Of a stretch of 15,318 bases of DNA, positions 1-9,370 are shown piece by piece; within the stretch, counting starts at the first letter, position 1; the number at the start of each line of letters is the position of its first letter. Origin of the DNA: Diplocarpon mali (taxonomy: Eukaryota > Ascomycota > Leotiomycetes > Helotiales > Drepanopezizaceae). The stretch lies in assembly GCA_024741835.1 (NCBI GenBank), contig JAENRP010000473.1, positions 3,227-18,544 of the forward strand. Direction: 5' to 3'. The notes below the pieces were generated by a model, which made no database searches, was not told the origin of the DNA, and saw only the letters and a list, made by a program, of their open reading frames with translations. Made by a program: the position numbers and the translations under genes.

Positions 1-778
1 AGCCCGCCAACATCCCACGGCTACATACGAGCCAGGGGGTTTTGGAGGCCTGGTATGGAATGGGCAGGAGGGAGGGGATCTCAAAGGGGCTGACCGCATA
101 CGATGGGGTGCTATGGCCGGTGTCTCAAGATCTCACGGGTGACGGTCTTGGGGGCTTGTCTCTATGATTTCCCGCCTGCCTGCGTTTGTATTAGTCGAGG
201 ATCCAGAAGGGAAGAGCCATGAATGCGAGACGGTCGGTGATGTTACTCTGGATTCCCGCTCCTGCTGGACGTGATTCGCCCGTGACGCATCTGGGATGCT
301 CGTGACTGATTTCTGCGGATGGCCTGAATGCCGGGTCCAGGACACCGCGCACGGGTCGGTGGCAGGAGGGCTCCAACCGAACTAGAGTATGGGTGAGGAG
401 AGGGCAGCATGCTTGCTTGTCCTTCTCTGGTGTCTTGTTGCTGTGACGTGCCGCGACAGGGGAGGGACACATGGCACCCATCCGAACGGCCGGTTTTCTG
501 CCTCTACAGGACGTACGCCGGATCCCGACCACAACTCGGATTCGAGGGAGTCTGCTAAGGAACACGCACACGCACCCCCATACGTATTCCAAGTATGCAG
601 AGCCTCCCAGGTCCAAGAGGCGTCTGTCCGCGTCCAAGGGCCAGGCCGGGCCGGCGCGGATCCCGCAGCTCGCTCTCCGCTCTCCTCTTCTCTCCTCTGG
701 GCTCTCCCGGCGCGGCGGAGGGTCGGTACGGCGCTTGCAGTGCGCGCGGGACGCGGGGTTTCGGCTGGCTTCTTGGTT
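1..778. other. GC-rich region without a supportable gene
   Basis: This stretch is GC-rich and contains overlapping open frames on both strands, the longest being 389-880 on plus and 382-873 on minus. Their products are low-complexity (Arg/Pro/Gly/Ser) and I recognise no domain in any of them. The plus frame at 389 begins with a hydrophobic run resembling a signal peptide, but the rest runs into tandem repeats and looks non-coding. The region could be the upstream part of a gene lying left of the window. I saw no tRNA or rRNA signature. Confidence 0.5.
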
Positions 779-865
779 GGGGGGGGGTTGGATTGGAATG
801 GATTGGAATGGATTGGAATAGAAAGTGTTGGAATGGAAAGTGTGGGAAGAGAAAGTGTTGGAAGA
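779..865. repeat. Composite G-rich tandem repeat
   Basis: A run of nine G (779-787) is followed by three 10-bp units, gattggaatg, gattggaatg and gattggaata (791-820). Three 15-bp units of the form gaaagtgttggaatg follow (821-865), with small differences between copies. On the minus strand it is a pure CT-rich array. It has the character of replication-slippage repeat, and it makes the overlapping open frames in this area unconvincing as genes. Confidence 0.85.
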
Positions 866-885
866 CCGGCCATAGGATAGTCATC

Positions 886-1120
886 TAACCTCGGAGGTAC
901 TTGATGCGTAGTATAGCTTTGTGTATGTACTTTTCGCTTGCTAGGATGGTTGGGAGAGAGTGGCTTTGTAGTTGGAAGACTTTGGATATTACTTGTGTGT
1001 TTAAGGTGTTTTATTTATGCGTGTGGTTGTTAAGTGTGTTGTTGGCTTGGTAGATGGGTGGGTGGGTAGGTAGGTAGGTAGGTAGATGGGTAGATAGATG
1101 GGTGGGTAGACTTCCTTAGT
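886..1120 (+). repeat. Diverged direct duplication, copy A
   Basis: Copy A begins taacctcggaggtactt and continues through gatgcgtagtatagctt and tcgcttgc, then a T/G-rich stretch, then a GGTA/GGTG/GATA tetranucleotide run at about 1048-1108, and ends near agacttcctta. The same landmarks occur in the same order at 1174-1380. I recognise no coding content. It is probably a relic of a dispersed repeat duplicated in tandem. Confidence 0.6.
1048..1108. repeat. GGTA/GGTG/GATA tetranucleotide microsatellite
   Basis: This is a run of tetranucleotide units (gggt, aggt, agat) closing copy A of the local duplication. A shorter degraded counterpart (atagatagatagacag) closes copy B near 1350-1366. Confidence 0.85.
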
Positions 1121-1173
1121 TTAGGTTAAGTTGGATTGGATTATATTAGAATATTAGTTATATAATACTTATA

Positions 1174-1380
1174 TAACCTAAGAGGTACTTAATGCGTAGT
1201 AGTATAGCTTTATAGCTTTATATATTGACTTCTCGCTTGCCAAGACAACTTAACGAGACTAGCTTTATAATACCTTGAATATAACCTACCCCTTCAAGGC
1301 GCATTACTTATACGCATAACCCCCAAGTGTAATCCCAACCTATTAGATCAATAGATAGATAGACAGACTCCCTCTGCTTA
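1174..1380 (+). repeat. Diverged direct duplication, copy B
   Basis: Copy B begins taacctaagaggtactt, matching copy A at 886 with two differences, then aatgcgtagtagtatagctt and ctcgcttgc in the same order. It also shares aagg-gc-tta-ttatacgc-like sequence around 1296-1316 with copy A, and ends in a gata-type run and agactccct. It is more AT-rich at its start than copy A, with several G-to-A differences. I see no gene in it. Confidence 0.6.
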
Positions 1381-1990
1381 GCCAGCGCTGGCTACGGAAG
1401 GCTAGAGTGGGTTAGCCTACCTCGCCAACCCTCAACGCAACCGTCTGCTACGCAGCACGCAGGAGCCTCCTGCGACTCGCAATAAGCCAGGTAGCAGGCC
1501 TATCAGGCAAGGTGCGAGCAGGCGGTGTCTCGCTTATCATTGCTCTGCCTTCCTTGTAGTCTTCCCTTTTCCCCTTTTTTAAGCTGTTGATTAAGAGTGG
1601 CCTCTCTTAGACGCGACTGGATGCGTCTAGACGCGTCTAGTTGCCTGTATCCATGTTGATCTATATTAATCCATTCGCTTGATCTATTATAGGTTCTATA
1701 CTAGTATTAATATTCACGTGAATAAAGTCGAGTAGAATAAGTCAGAAATGCATATGTTGTAAAGTCTGTCAAGTCTTTCCCTCTTCTATATAGGGCTGAG
1801 ATAGTATCTTTATACCGCTGAATACCCTCCCTCTTGTATTCCTCTTAGCCTAGTACAAATATACTACTGAGGTCCTTAGGCTATGCGGCCTTGTAAAGTC
1901 TATCTGAAACCCTTCTAATCGCGTGTGATATATTACTATAAGATGATCCTAGGAATAAAGGGGATAAGCGTTTATATGGGAATCTGCGTA
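1381..1990. other. Relic repeat DNA with three perfect palindromes; no gene
   Basis: I see no open frame of interest. It contains gccagcgctggc (1381-1392), ctagacgcgtctag (1627-1640) and tattcacgtgaata (1711-1724), each a perfect self-complementary palindrome. The first half (to about 1550) is GC-balanced and the second half is AT-rich. The mix looks like an old, mutated transposable-element fragment, but I found no terminal repeats or coding remnant that would classify it. Confidence 0.45.
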
Positions 1991-2522
1991 CCATCTTCTA
2001 TACCATCTTCTATACCATCCTCTATACCATCCTCTATACCATCCTCTATACCATCCTCTATACCATCCTTTATACTATTCTCTATACTCTCTTCTATACC
2101 ATCCTCTATACTATTCTCTATACCATTTTCCATACTATCTTCTATACTATCCTTTATACTATCCTCTATACCATCCTCTATACCATTTTCCATACCATCT
2201 TCTATACTATCTTCTATACTATCCTCTACCATCCTCTATACTATCTTCTATACTATCCTTTATACTATCCTCTATACCATCCTCTATACCATCCTCTATA
2301 CCATCCTCTATACCATCCTCTATACCATCCTCTATACCATCCTCTATACCATCCTCTATACCATCCTCTATACCATCCTCTATACTATTTTCTATACCAT
2401 TTTCCATACCATCTTCTATACTATCCTCTACTATCCTCTACCATCTTCTACCATCCTTTATACTATCTTCTATACTATCTTCTACCATCCTCTATACCAT
2501 CCTACACCATCCTCTATACTAT
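1991..2522. repeat. 12-bp minisatellite, about 44 units
   Basis: A tandem array with consensus CCATCCTCTATA fills about 530 bp. Most units are 12 bp; some near 2225 and 2430-2500 are shortened to 8-9 bp. Variants include CTATCTTCTATA and CCATTTTCCATA, differing mainly by C/T exchange. Because 12 is a multiple of three the array keeps long frames open: plus 1925-2602 (Ser/Ile/Pro, then Tyr/Thr/Ile/Leu repeats) and minus frames reading Glu-Asp-Gly-Ile repeats (1972-2232, 2219-2407). I regard these frames as by-products of the repeat rather than genes. Confidence 0.9.
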
Positions 2523-2927
2523 ATCCTACCCCTACGCCGCCGCCCTATAGAAAAGTTCACACAGCATGGAGCCTCAGTCCCTCCTGCGACCGCCCTGGGT
2601 AGGGCCGGTGCGGAGGACGTGGAAATGCAACCGGGCGGGCGGCGAGTCGGCCATGCTGACCGTGAGGCTGCTGGGTATGCTCGACTGTCATGTCAGGTGC
2701 GTAGGCTAGGTGAGGTCCCTATACTACACTTCTATGCGTGATGTTGCCCGCGGGTCCTCACTCCGCGTCCCAAGTCAAGAGACAGCTGGAGCATCCGAGC
2801 AGTTTTGCATGGTATCTGAATCTTTCCTCCGCCCACGCTCATGTCAAACGCCTATGTACACACGACAGCGCGCCGCCGGTCCGGCATAAACCCACCCGAC
2901 CGCTCGGCAAGAAAGATCCCGCCCACT
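2523..2927. other. Spacer downstream of the DUF3431 gene; nothing recognised
   Basis: This is mixed-composition sequence between the minisatellite and the stop codon of the minus-strand gene. It should contain that gene's 3' untranslated region and polyadenylation site, but I saw no clear AATAAA on the minus strand. No RNA gene or repeat was seen. Confidence 0.4.
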
Positions 2928-4275
2928 TCAGGGCACAGCCGTGCTGCGACCCCTGGCACTCAACACCGTCTGCGGGAAGATCTTGACCTCGACCCCCGGC
3001 TCCGCCTCGTCCCCGTACAGGGACTCCCCCTCTGCCACCCGGTTCGCCTCGACAGCGCCCCGCACGACCGCGACCTCCCGCCGGACCCGGATGGCCTCGC
3101 TCACGCTCTTCAGCTCGCTCTCCAGCCACTCGCGCGACTTCTGCTTGGTCTTCTCCTCCGTCTCCGTCAGCTTCTTCTGCTCCTCGACCTTCTCGGGCTC
3201 CTTGCCGTCGCCGTCCTCGCCCTTGACCTTCCTCAGCTCCTCCTCGAGCTTCTGCCGGCCCTGGTTGAGCTCGATCCACTCGTCGTACTCCTCGCGCCCG
3301 CCGAAGCAGATGTGGTACAGGCGGCAATACGCGCGGTGCTCCAGCGGGCAGTCGATCGCCTTGCCCAGGAAGAGGTACTGCCACATGTGCTCCCACGTCC
3401 GGCCCGAGATGCTGTCCTCGAGGCCGGTCGTGAGCAGCCAGTTGATGTGGTGCTCGTACTGCTTCCGCGGCACGCGGCGGATCGCCTCGCGCGTGACTGC
3501 GATCTGGGAGCAGCACGGCGTGGCCAGGATCTCGGGCACGTCGTAGAGGTTGAAGTTCGCGCGGAAGGCCTCCTGCATCTCCTTCTGCTCGGGGGTGCCG
3601 CCGGACTCCTCGTTGACGCGCGTGGTGTTGATCGTGTTGGTGCTGCAGCCTATGCCCCAGGTCACGCGCAGGTTGAGGAACTGCCTGCGCTGCACCTCGC
3701 GCAGATCGAGGTGGTTGAGGGAGAAGATCATGCTGGGCTTCCTGTGAGTCAGCGTGTTGGGGGAGGGGGGGGGGGGGAAAGACGGACCTCTGGTCGAGCA
3801 ACTGCTCGACGTGCCAGGATAGCTGCTGGGAGTGGATCAGGATCGAGATATCCGGCAGGTCATCGTAGAAGTCGTAAAAGTACTGGTGGTACATCATCGC
3901 CTCGTGTCCCTTGTTCTGCTGCGCATGGTGCGTCGCGTTCAGGTCGTCTGCGATGTACGGGACGACGACCATGCCGGGAACCTTCAAGTCCTTGGTCCAA
4001 GAATAGTCTTCCTTGGTCGTCGCAGCCACCACCAGGTTCACGCTGGGTGCGCTCCCCTTGAGGACCCGGTAGAGGCCTCCTTGTTCCTTGACGAGGTGCT
4101 GCTCCATGAGCTCCTGTGGCACCTCTGTGATCTCGCGAGTGCCGTACATGCAGACCAGGATGACTGCTGCACAGGCGAGCAACAGAACCATCCGAGAGGC
4201 GCGAGGGAGGTTTGTGAATCGCCCCCGGAGCCAGAGGGCCACAGGTGCCGTCTTGAAATCATCGTGGGGAGCCAT
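2928..4275 (-). CDS. DUF3431-family type II membrane protein, two exons, 433 residues
   Basis: Two exons, 4275-3788 and 3741-2928, join to 1,302 nt including the stop. The start has a strong context (aaaATGG). A short basic N-terminus is followed by one hydrophobic segment at residues ~29-45, which predicts a cytosolic tail with a lumenal or extracellular domain. The region ~79-290 matches what I know of fungal DUF3431: LVVAATTKEDYSW near 81-93, NKGHEA near 121-126, the YDDLPD and SWHVEQLL segments, a CC pair at 239-240 (TPCCSQIAVTREAI) and SGRTWEHMWQYLF at ~275-287. Residues ~310-380 form a Lys/Glu-rich, probably helical tail extension beyond the usual domain. The family's biochemical function is unknown to me; topology resembles Golgi glycosyltransferases, but that is inference only. 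The gene stands alone, with no co-oriented neighbour. Confidence 0.85.
3742..3787 (-). other. 46-nt intron of the DUF3431 gene
   Basis: On the minus strand the donor reads GAG|GTCCGT and the acceptor CTCACAG|GAAG, with a good fungal branch site, GCTGAC, about a dozen bases before the acceptor. Joining makes the codon AG|G (Arg163) and links the two open frames exactly. A run of 13 C (3765-3777 on plus as G) fills the middle. At 46 nt the intron is near the low end for filamentous fungi. Without splicing, the frame from exon 1 continues into unrelated Arg/Gly/Ala-rich sequence, which supports the intron. Confidence 0.85.
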
Positions 4276-5704
4276 TTTGCGATCAAGTGTACACTACTCC
4301 AGCGTGGTGGAGGAGGGGGGGTGCTGAGATGGTCAAATGGACAGTGGAATGTAGACATCTGGCTTTAATGGAATGAAGCAAGGATGCATTATCGAGATAC
4401 CAGAGGAGTGCGTGAGACATTGTTATCAGATCTTCGAATCCCTTGCATGCGGCCATGAATACCAGACTCTAGTGCCGAGCTGCGGGGGGACTGCCGCAGA
4501 AGTTGATTGGACCAAGTATCTGGGATTGTAGGTAGCTTTGGGGGAGTTGATTCGAGTGATACCAGGACTAGCTGATTCCACGAGCCGTTCAATGTGACCG
4601 AGGAATACTCAGTCTGTTATATCTCCGATTCAAACCGTCGGATCGGGGGCCGTGTTCTGAACGTCAGTCCCAAGTCATGGCTCCCCACGAAACGTTCGAA
4701 CTCATCAAAACCTGGAAGGCATGAAATCGGGAATTCAGACGACAAGCACCGACTGATACCCTGCATCAGCACTGCCGACACACACGCAAGGACTCGGTAC
4801 TCCGGCGACCACCGAGTAACGCGACAACAGCACCGTCCGGAGACTCCATCTATCCCAGCGACCCAAGCTCACAACTTGTTTACCGTGCAGCAGGTTTATC
4901 CGCACGGCCCTGCTGCAGCGAGTCGGCCCCGGAGTTGTAGAGGTCATCACCACCTCAAAGATTCACGCCTCATCGCCCGAAAGTACATCAAGCCGGCTGT
5001 ACGCAAGCTCGGGGTTGCGTGAGAGGGAGTGGGAATTTGGCAATGAGTGTCGGTGAATGGGCTTTTCCAGATCGTGGCTCGTGGATGCTTAGGTGTCCGT
5101 CAAACTTGAGGGTCTGAATGTGATCTACTTCTGCACGACACACCCAGACTACTAAGCACTCTAGCTGGAGCGCGGTCGGTTGAAAGGGAGGTGTTATATG
5201 AGCGTAAATTATACCATGTGTAGTCATGGCTTGCAAATCCACCGTCGCCGTCTTCCGCGAAAGGAAGGCAGTACCAGGTCCTCGAAGCTTGTAAATCAGA
5301 AATCACTCGGTGCAATCAAAGCTCTCCGTACATCTCGATGCAGATATGATCTCTGCATCTGTATTTCCTGCGTCCAATAGACGGGATACAGCTGCGGCAA
5401 TGTTATTCCAAGAGACATCCTCCATGATTGCCCAGAGACAGAGATATCAAAAACAGAGGAGCTTCTAGCGAGGGGATAAGAGCATCGTACAGAGCGAAGA
5501 GGCTGATAGCTAGCGACTTGGGTCCGAGAAAGAGGCCGAGACGCGTGGTGGAACACGAGTAGCAACTAGAAGCAAAACTTCCATTGCGATCTGGAGGGCT
5601 GAGCGAGCCCGGTAGATAGACACTGACAGCTTTGGCAGTACCTCGGGCCTCCTCGATTCCCAGCTTAGCTCTCTAGTTGCGGATGATGCCCGGAAGCCCT
5701 GATG

Positions 5705-5730
5705 GTCACATGAACTCAAAGTCATGTGAC
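5705..5730. repeat. 9-bp inverted repeat
   Basis: GTCACATGA and TCATGTGAC are separated by 8 bases. The arms contain CACATG/CATGTG, an E-box-like core. It could be a paired binding site or a chance hairpin; nothing nearby ties it to a gene. Confidence 0.4.
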
Positions 5731-6090
5731 GGGCGTTCCAAAGGTTGTGATTCAAGACGAGCTCAGGCTTTGGGAACGATGCACATTCCATAGCACCTGA
5801 TAAGCTGGAGAACGGTGAGCTTCCAAGTTTTGAAGTATCAGATGCAGCTCCCACAGCTGGCATGCCCCAGTGGCCAGTATTGAAATTTCCTGAGCTTGTG
5901 TCGGACTTGTGGCTGTGAGCCTCCACCAAAGACGGATTTGCAACCAAAGTAGACGAGCAAGAAGGCGAATCGGTCAGAGTCAAGTTCCTGCCGACCAAGC
6001 AAGCACAGAATGTAGATCTGGCCTTGGAGGCTGGCGTGAAAAGTGAGCTCCTGCTTCATGTAATCCGGACATCACCAAGCTCTCATCCAT

Positions 6091-6108
6091 GGAGAGAGAG
6101 AGAGAGAG
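6091..6108. repeat. GA dinucleotide microsatellite
   Basis: A GA run of about nine units lies in non-coding sequence. It is simple slippage repeat with no other significance seen. Confidence 0.8.
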
Positions 6109-6411
6109 GCATGAGCAATCAGACTCTTCTCTTCAATAGCGAAATACAGACAGAGGCATGGAATGAGAAGTCCAGAAGCCGGAAATCCCGAATCCCAAGA
6201 ATGCCAGGTAGGAGCCGTAGGGCTGACTGTAAGGCCCAGCTCCAGCTCGACCAGGTTCCCCCAATGTCCGGACGACTGGGGTTACTGTAGCCCGCGGTAG
6301 GACCCTCCATGTATGACGAGACACGGCCCTTGAAAGACTTGGTAAGGAGTAATCAAGTGGGCGGCGGATGGTAGATTAACACCTGGGGAGTTCACGACAC
6401 CTAGGTTTTCT

Positions 6412-7685
6412 TCAGTTGATACCGAGCCCCAACCAAACAGGCCGCCAGGCAGACTCGAGACTTGCCCGAGCCCTCCCGTATCGATACAGAGCTATCCCTC
6501 CCCCTAACTCGCCAGCAGCGAAGAAGCTGTCGAGGGCACGCGACACAGTTTCGGCCTGCGGAAGGCCTAGATGATCACTCGGCCACACATCCGAGCCTCG
6601 GGAAGAAGGAGGCAGGTTCCTGGGGTGTCGGGAGATCCAGATGGGACGGGATGGGTACCTGCGTGTGCCGTTCCTATTTACTATCTTGGTCCGTGGGGAC
6701 CTCACACACGCCCCGGATGGCAGCCATCAGCCGGTCTCATGTGGCGAAGGGTACACGCGGACCTCGTCACTTCAGCGGTGGTCGCAGGCGCGGGCATCGT
6801 GATCAACGGGGACCGCTGCACACCGGCAACATCGTGGACGAGCTGTGGCGGTGGCGATGGCCGTGGGATGGCGGAGGTGGAGCGAACCGGACTGGGCTGG
6901 ACGGAAACTGAAACTGAGCTGTGCCGGCGACGGTTTGGCAGGCAAGGCGAGCGTAGGCAGCTCATCACGTCGGCGACGAGAGTGTCGTGAGATTCTTGTT
7001 TGGAGCAGCACAGCCTGGACCCCGGATGAGCAGGCGGAGGATAAGCTGGATGCTGAGCTGGATGCACAGCCGCCCGTGGCGTCGAGGCTCATGATTCGTG
7101 AAACATCGCACCCTCACGCTGCCGCTGACAGTTGAAGCTCTCCCGCCGCCACGCCGCGTCGCTGGGGGGCGGGGAGAGAGCCGTGCGTGTAGTGCTGTTG
7201 TATCTGCGGTGTGTGCTTGTGCCTGTGCTGCGGTTGAACGGGGATTGATGGCGATGGTTGCTGTCGCAGGGAAACATGATGGGAGATGCCAAACCCCCGG
7301 ACAGGTGAGCCGAAGGGACGGGGCGAAGGGAACACGTGCCGGGCCGGGCGTGGGAAAGTGGTGGTGTGGTGTTTCACCCGTGGCATGGTCACGGGCACGG
7401 GCACGGTCACGTGGGTCAAGTCCCTAGTCGAGGGATGATGCTGAGGTTGATGTTGATGCTGCTGCTCATGGTGGTAGTGAGGGCACGAGCTTCCGCATAC
7501 TCCCACATTGTCATCTGCTGCCACGTTCCCTCCCCGTCCCCTTCGTCGAGAGGCATCAAATCCGCTGGTCCCATCCTCTTTCGACCCTCTATCTTCCCAT
7601 CTTCCGCTTGACCTCGCTTCCAAACCCTCTCCCTGGCGACTCTCCAGAACAAGACATGCTGCGCTGGGCAGAAGAGGTTGTCGTC
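6412..7685. other. GC-rich region left of the retrotransposon; no supportable gene
   Basis: Many overlapping frames exist on both strands (for example 6462-6911 plus and 7114-7623 minus), but their products are low-complexity (Arg/Gly/Ser, or Gln/His/Pro) and no domain is recognisable. The stretch at 7560-7655 is pyrimidine-rich on plus (many ctct and tcccc runs) and resembles a fungal promoter or leader, followed by an ATG at 7656. The region may therefore be the 5' side of a locus split by the transposon; evidence is weak. Confidence 0.35.
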
Positions 7686-7690
7686 GCTGT
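7686..7690. repeat. Target-site duplication, left copy (GCTGT)
   Basis: GCTGT lies immediately outside the left LTR and is repeated exactly at 12779-12783 immediately outside the right LTR. Five bases is the usual duplication length for copia integrases. Confidence 0.88.
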
Positions 7691-7863
7691 TATTGAAGTT
7701 CTATTGAAGGAGTAGAATTGATTGAATTGAAGAAGAAGAGCTAAGGAGCAACTCTAAAGCTACTTATATAGAAATACGCTAAACTTAATTGGGATAGGTC
7801 AAACCGCAACTCCTTTATATACTAGTAGAGTAGTAACTAGGTGTGAGATGGCTTCTTCTAATA
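7691..7863 (-). repeat. 3' LTR (left), 173 bp
   Basis: It aligns end to end, without gaps, to 12606-12778 with 11 differences, all transitions. Six are T here against C in the other copy (plus strand) and five are G here against A. On the minus strand it starts TATTAG, where the partner has TGTTGG, and ends CAATA. A TATA-like TATATAAAG is kept at 7813-7821 (minus). Confidence 0.95.
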
Positions 7864-7903
7864 GTCCTTTAGATATGAATATCTACTGCTAGTCCTTTAG
7901 ATA
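7862..7903 (-). other. Possible polypurine tract, duplicated
   Basis: Plus-strand tagtcctttagata occurs at 7862-7875, touching the inner edge of the 3' LTR, and again at 7890-7903. On the element's coding strand this gives CTAAAGGAC just before the LTR, the place where a polypurine tract primes plus-strand DNA. It is short and mutated, so the assignment rests mainly on position. Confidence 0.35.
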
Positions 7904-7942
7904 AGTATGTAGTTGTCTATTAGCTTTAGGTGCTATAAAAAT

Positions 7943-8310
7943 CTAGTCTCTTAAGAGAACGAGTGTAGGACGAGAGAGTGATTTGGTGCAGATATCAGCT
8001 AGGTTCTCTGCTAATGAAACGTAAGATAGGTTATACTTGCTATTAGTGAATTGTTTACAAACGAAATAGTAGTAAATGTTAATATGCTTCGAGCGATTGC
8101 TTATCCGTTGATCCTTAGTTAATGTGATAGTAGGTTTATTATTAATTATAAGATGCGCGCTAATTGTTAGTAAGGTAGTAGAGCTGCTAATAAGTTTACT
8201 AATCGCTTAATAAGCCTATATTAAGTGGCTAGCGGCATATGATACTGCTATATACTCGGCTTTATAAGTAGACTTTGCAACGCAAGACTGCTGCTTAGAT
8301 AACTATAAGA
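7943..8310 (-). pseudogene. RNase H remnant, C-terminal end of pol
   Basis: The translation holds STYKAEYIAVSYAA, close to the copia RNase H STTEAEYIA segment, then KHINIYYYF (family KHID-x-RYHF) and ENLADICTKSLSR (family EQxADxxTKxL). A TAG follows at 7943-7945 and probably marks the natural polyprotein end, about 80 bp inside the 3' LTR. A stop also lies after SHLI, where the family has Trp. Confidence 0.85.
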
Positions 8311-8849
8311 TAGTATAACTATTGATCTTTAGTATATATCTTGAAAATGATTTAGAATTATTAAGATCTGAACCGAATGAGGCGTTAGAGTATATAACCA
8401 ATTAGATCGCATTTGCGAGTTGCGCTAGTCGATGATAAGGTGGTAATGCGCTAACTATATAGATGCTAAGATTTCAAGTTGCTTAAATGTAGCGCAATAT
8501 CTAATATGCCATTTTCAAGTGTAGTTCTAACGGGTTCAAGTTATATGATCCGAGTATGCTAACTATATAGGATAGATCTAGGCGGCTGATAATTGTAAGG
8601 AAGTTAATTGAACTAACGATTGATTGGAACGTTTTCTAACGTTTGAGATCAATAGGTTCATTTGCTAAGGAGCGTAATAGAAAGGAGTTTGGATCTAGTG
8701 GTATAAGTCTCCTATTATAGTCGCTTATGCTATAGTATTATAGAATAGTTGTAATATATATGCGCTAGTGTAACTGGACCAGTTGAGTACTATAAAAGTG
8801 GCTATTATTAATCTTAAGCTTAAGTAGAAGCTTAAGTCTACCTATATCC

Positions 8850-9370
8850 TGGAATTTGAAGCGTGCGCTAATTAGCGTAATTATAGTAGAGACTGTAGAG
8901 GTCGTCCTAGCTATTAAGATATTATTAATATATATGCTTAGAATAAGGTTAAGTAAGATAAAGATATATGAATTGAAGGTAGCTTAGATAAAGTTTTATT
9001 CCTTAAGCTATTATAATAGTATACTATACTATTCGCAGCTAGATTGCTTAAGCCTATATAGTGCTTATCTAATACGTATTACTATCGCGCTATTTATTAG
9101 TATGCCTAGTAGGGCGTAGGCGTATATTATATAGTTAAGTTCGCTATTAAGGTACGTAGTATTAAAGTCCATTTAACGCATATCCTATTCTTAAGTAAGT
9201 GCGATAAGTATAATAAACTGTAAGCTATTATATCAAACGATTAAGGAGTATATATTATCAAAGTTAATACTAGGTTATTATAAGAAGCCTTATGTAACTA
9301 ATTGGGCTTTGCGTTTTACAACCTTGCTGGACTTATTGCGCTTGATATTGAAAACCTAGCGTATACCTAC
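8850..9370 (-). pseudogene. Reverse transcriptase remnant with altered catalytic box
   Basis: The core begins with VFNIKRNKSSKVVKRKAQLV (family WVFKIKRDxxGxxxRYKARLV); the Trp before VF is TAG at 9356-9358. Further on come LNSELNYIIYAYA (family LNxxLxExIYMxxP) and ALYRLKQS (9041-9064; family ALYGLKQA), then EWY with Trp as TAG at 9029-9031. The catalytic YVDD box reads YINN at 8921-8932. Both Asp-to-Asn changes and the Val-to-Ile change are single G-to-A on the coding strand. Confidence 0.88.

Larger units (their letters stand above)
4276..6411. other. Intergenic region, no supportable gene
   Basis: The first ~60 bp (minus strand) form a C-rich leader, ccccccctcctccacc, likely the proximal promoter or 5' untranslated region of the DUF3431 gene. 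The remainder has short open frames on both strands (for example 4594-5022 plus and 5510-5998 minus) without recognisable domains or matching splice sites. Small items seen are a 9-bp inverted repeat at 5705-5730 and a GA run at about 6091-6108. No tRNA was found. Confidence 0.45.

Noticed and set aside
1925..2602. A 225-codon repeat protein
   Set aside because: It is produced entirely by the 12-bp array, which is open on both strands; no unique flanking coding sequence supports it.
2841..4061. A 406-codon open frame on plus, antisense to the DUF3431 gene
   Set aside because: It mirrors the GC-rich codons of the real gene (long Leu/Arg/Asp runs), crosses its intron, and has no domain of its own.
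4615..4645. A possible tRNA B box (gattcaaacc)
   Set aside because: No A box or acceptor stem is found at the right distance, and the hairpin around it does not match a normal T arm.
4594..5022. A 142-codon plus-strand frame
   Set aside because: No domain, ordinary spacer composition, and no promoter or splice support.
5510..5998. A 162-codon minus-strand frame
   Set aside because: Ser-rich with no recognisable motif; overlapped by other frames and without convincing splice partners.
7114..7623. A 169-codon minus-strand frame rich in His, Gln and Pro
   Set aside because: The His-rich part comes from simple repeats (gggcac/ggtcac and similar), and other strands and frames are equally open.
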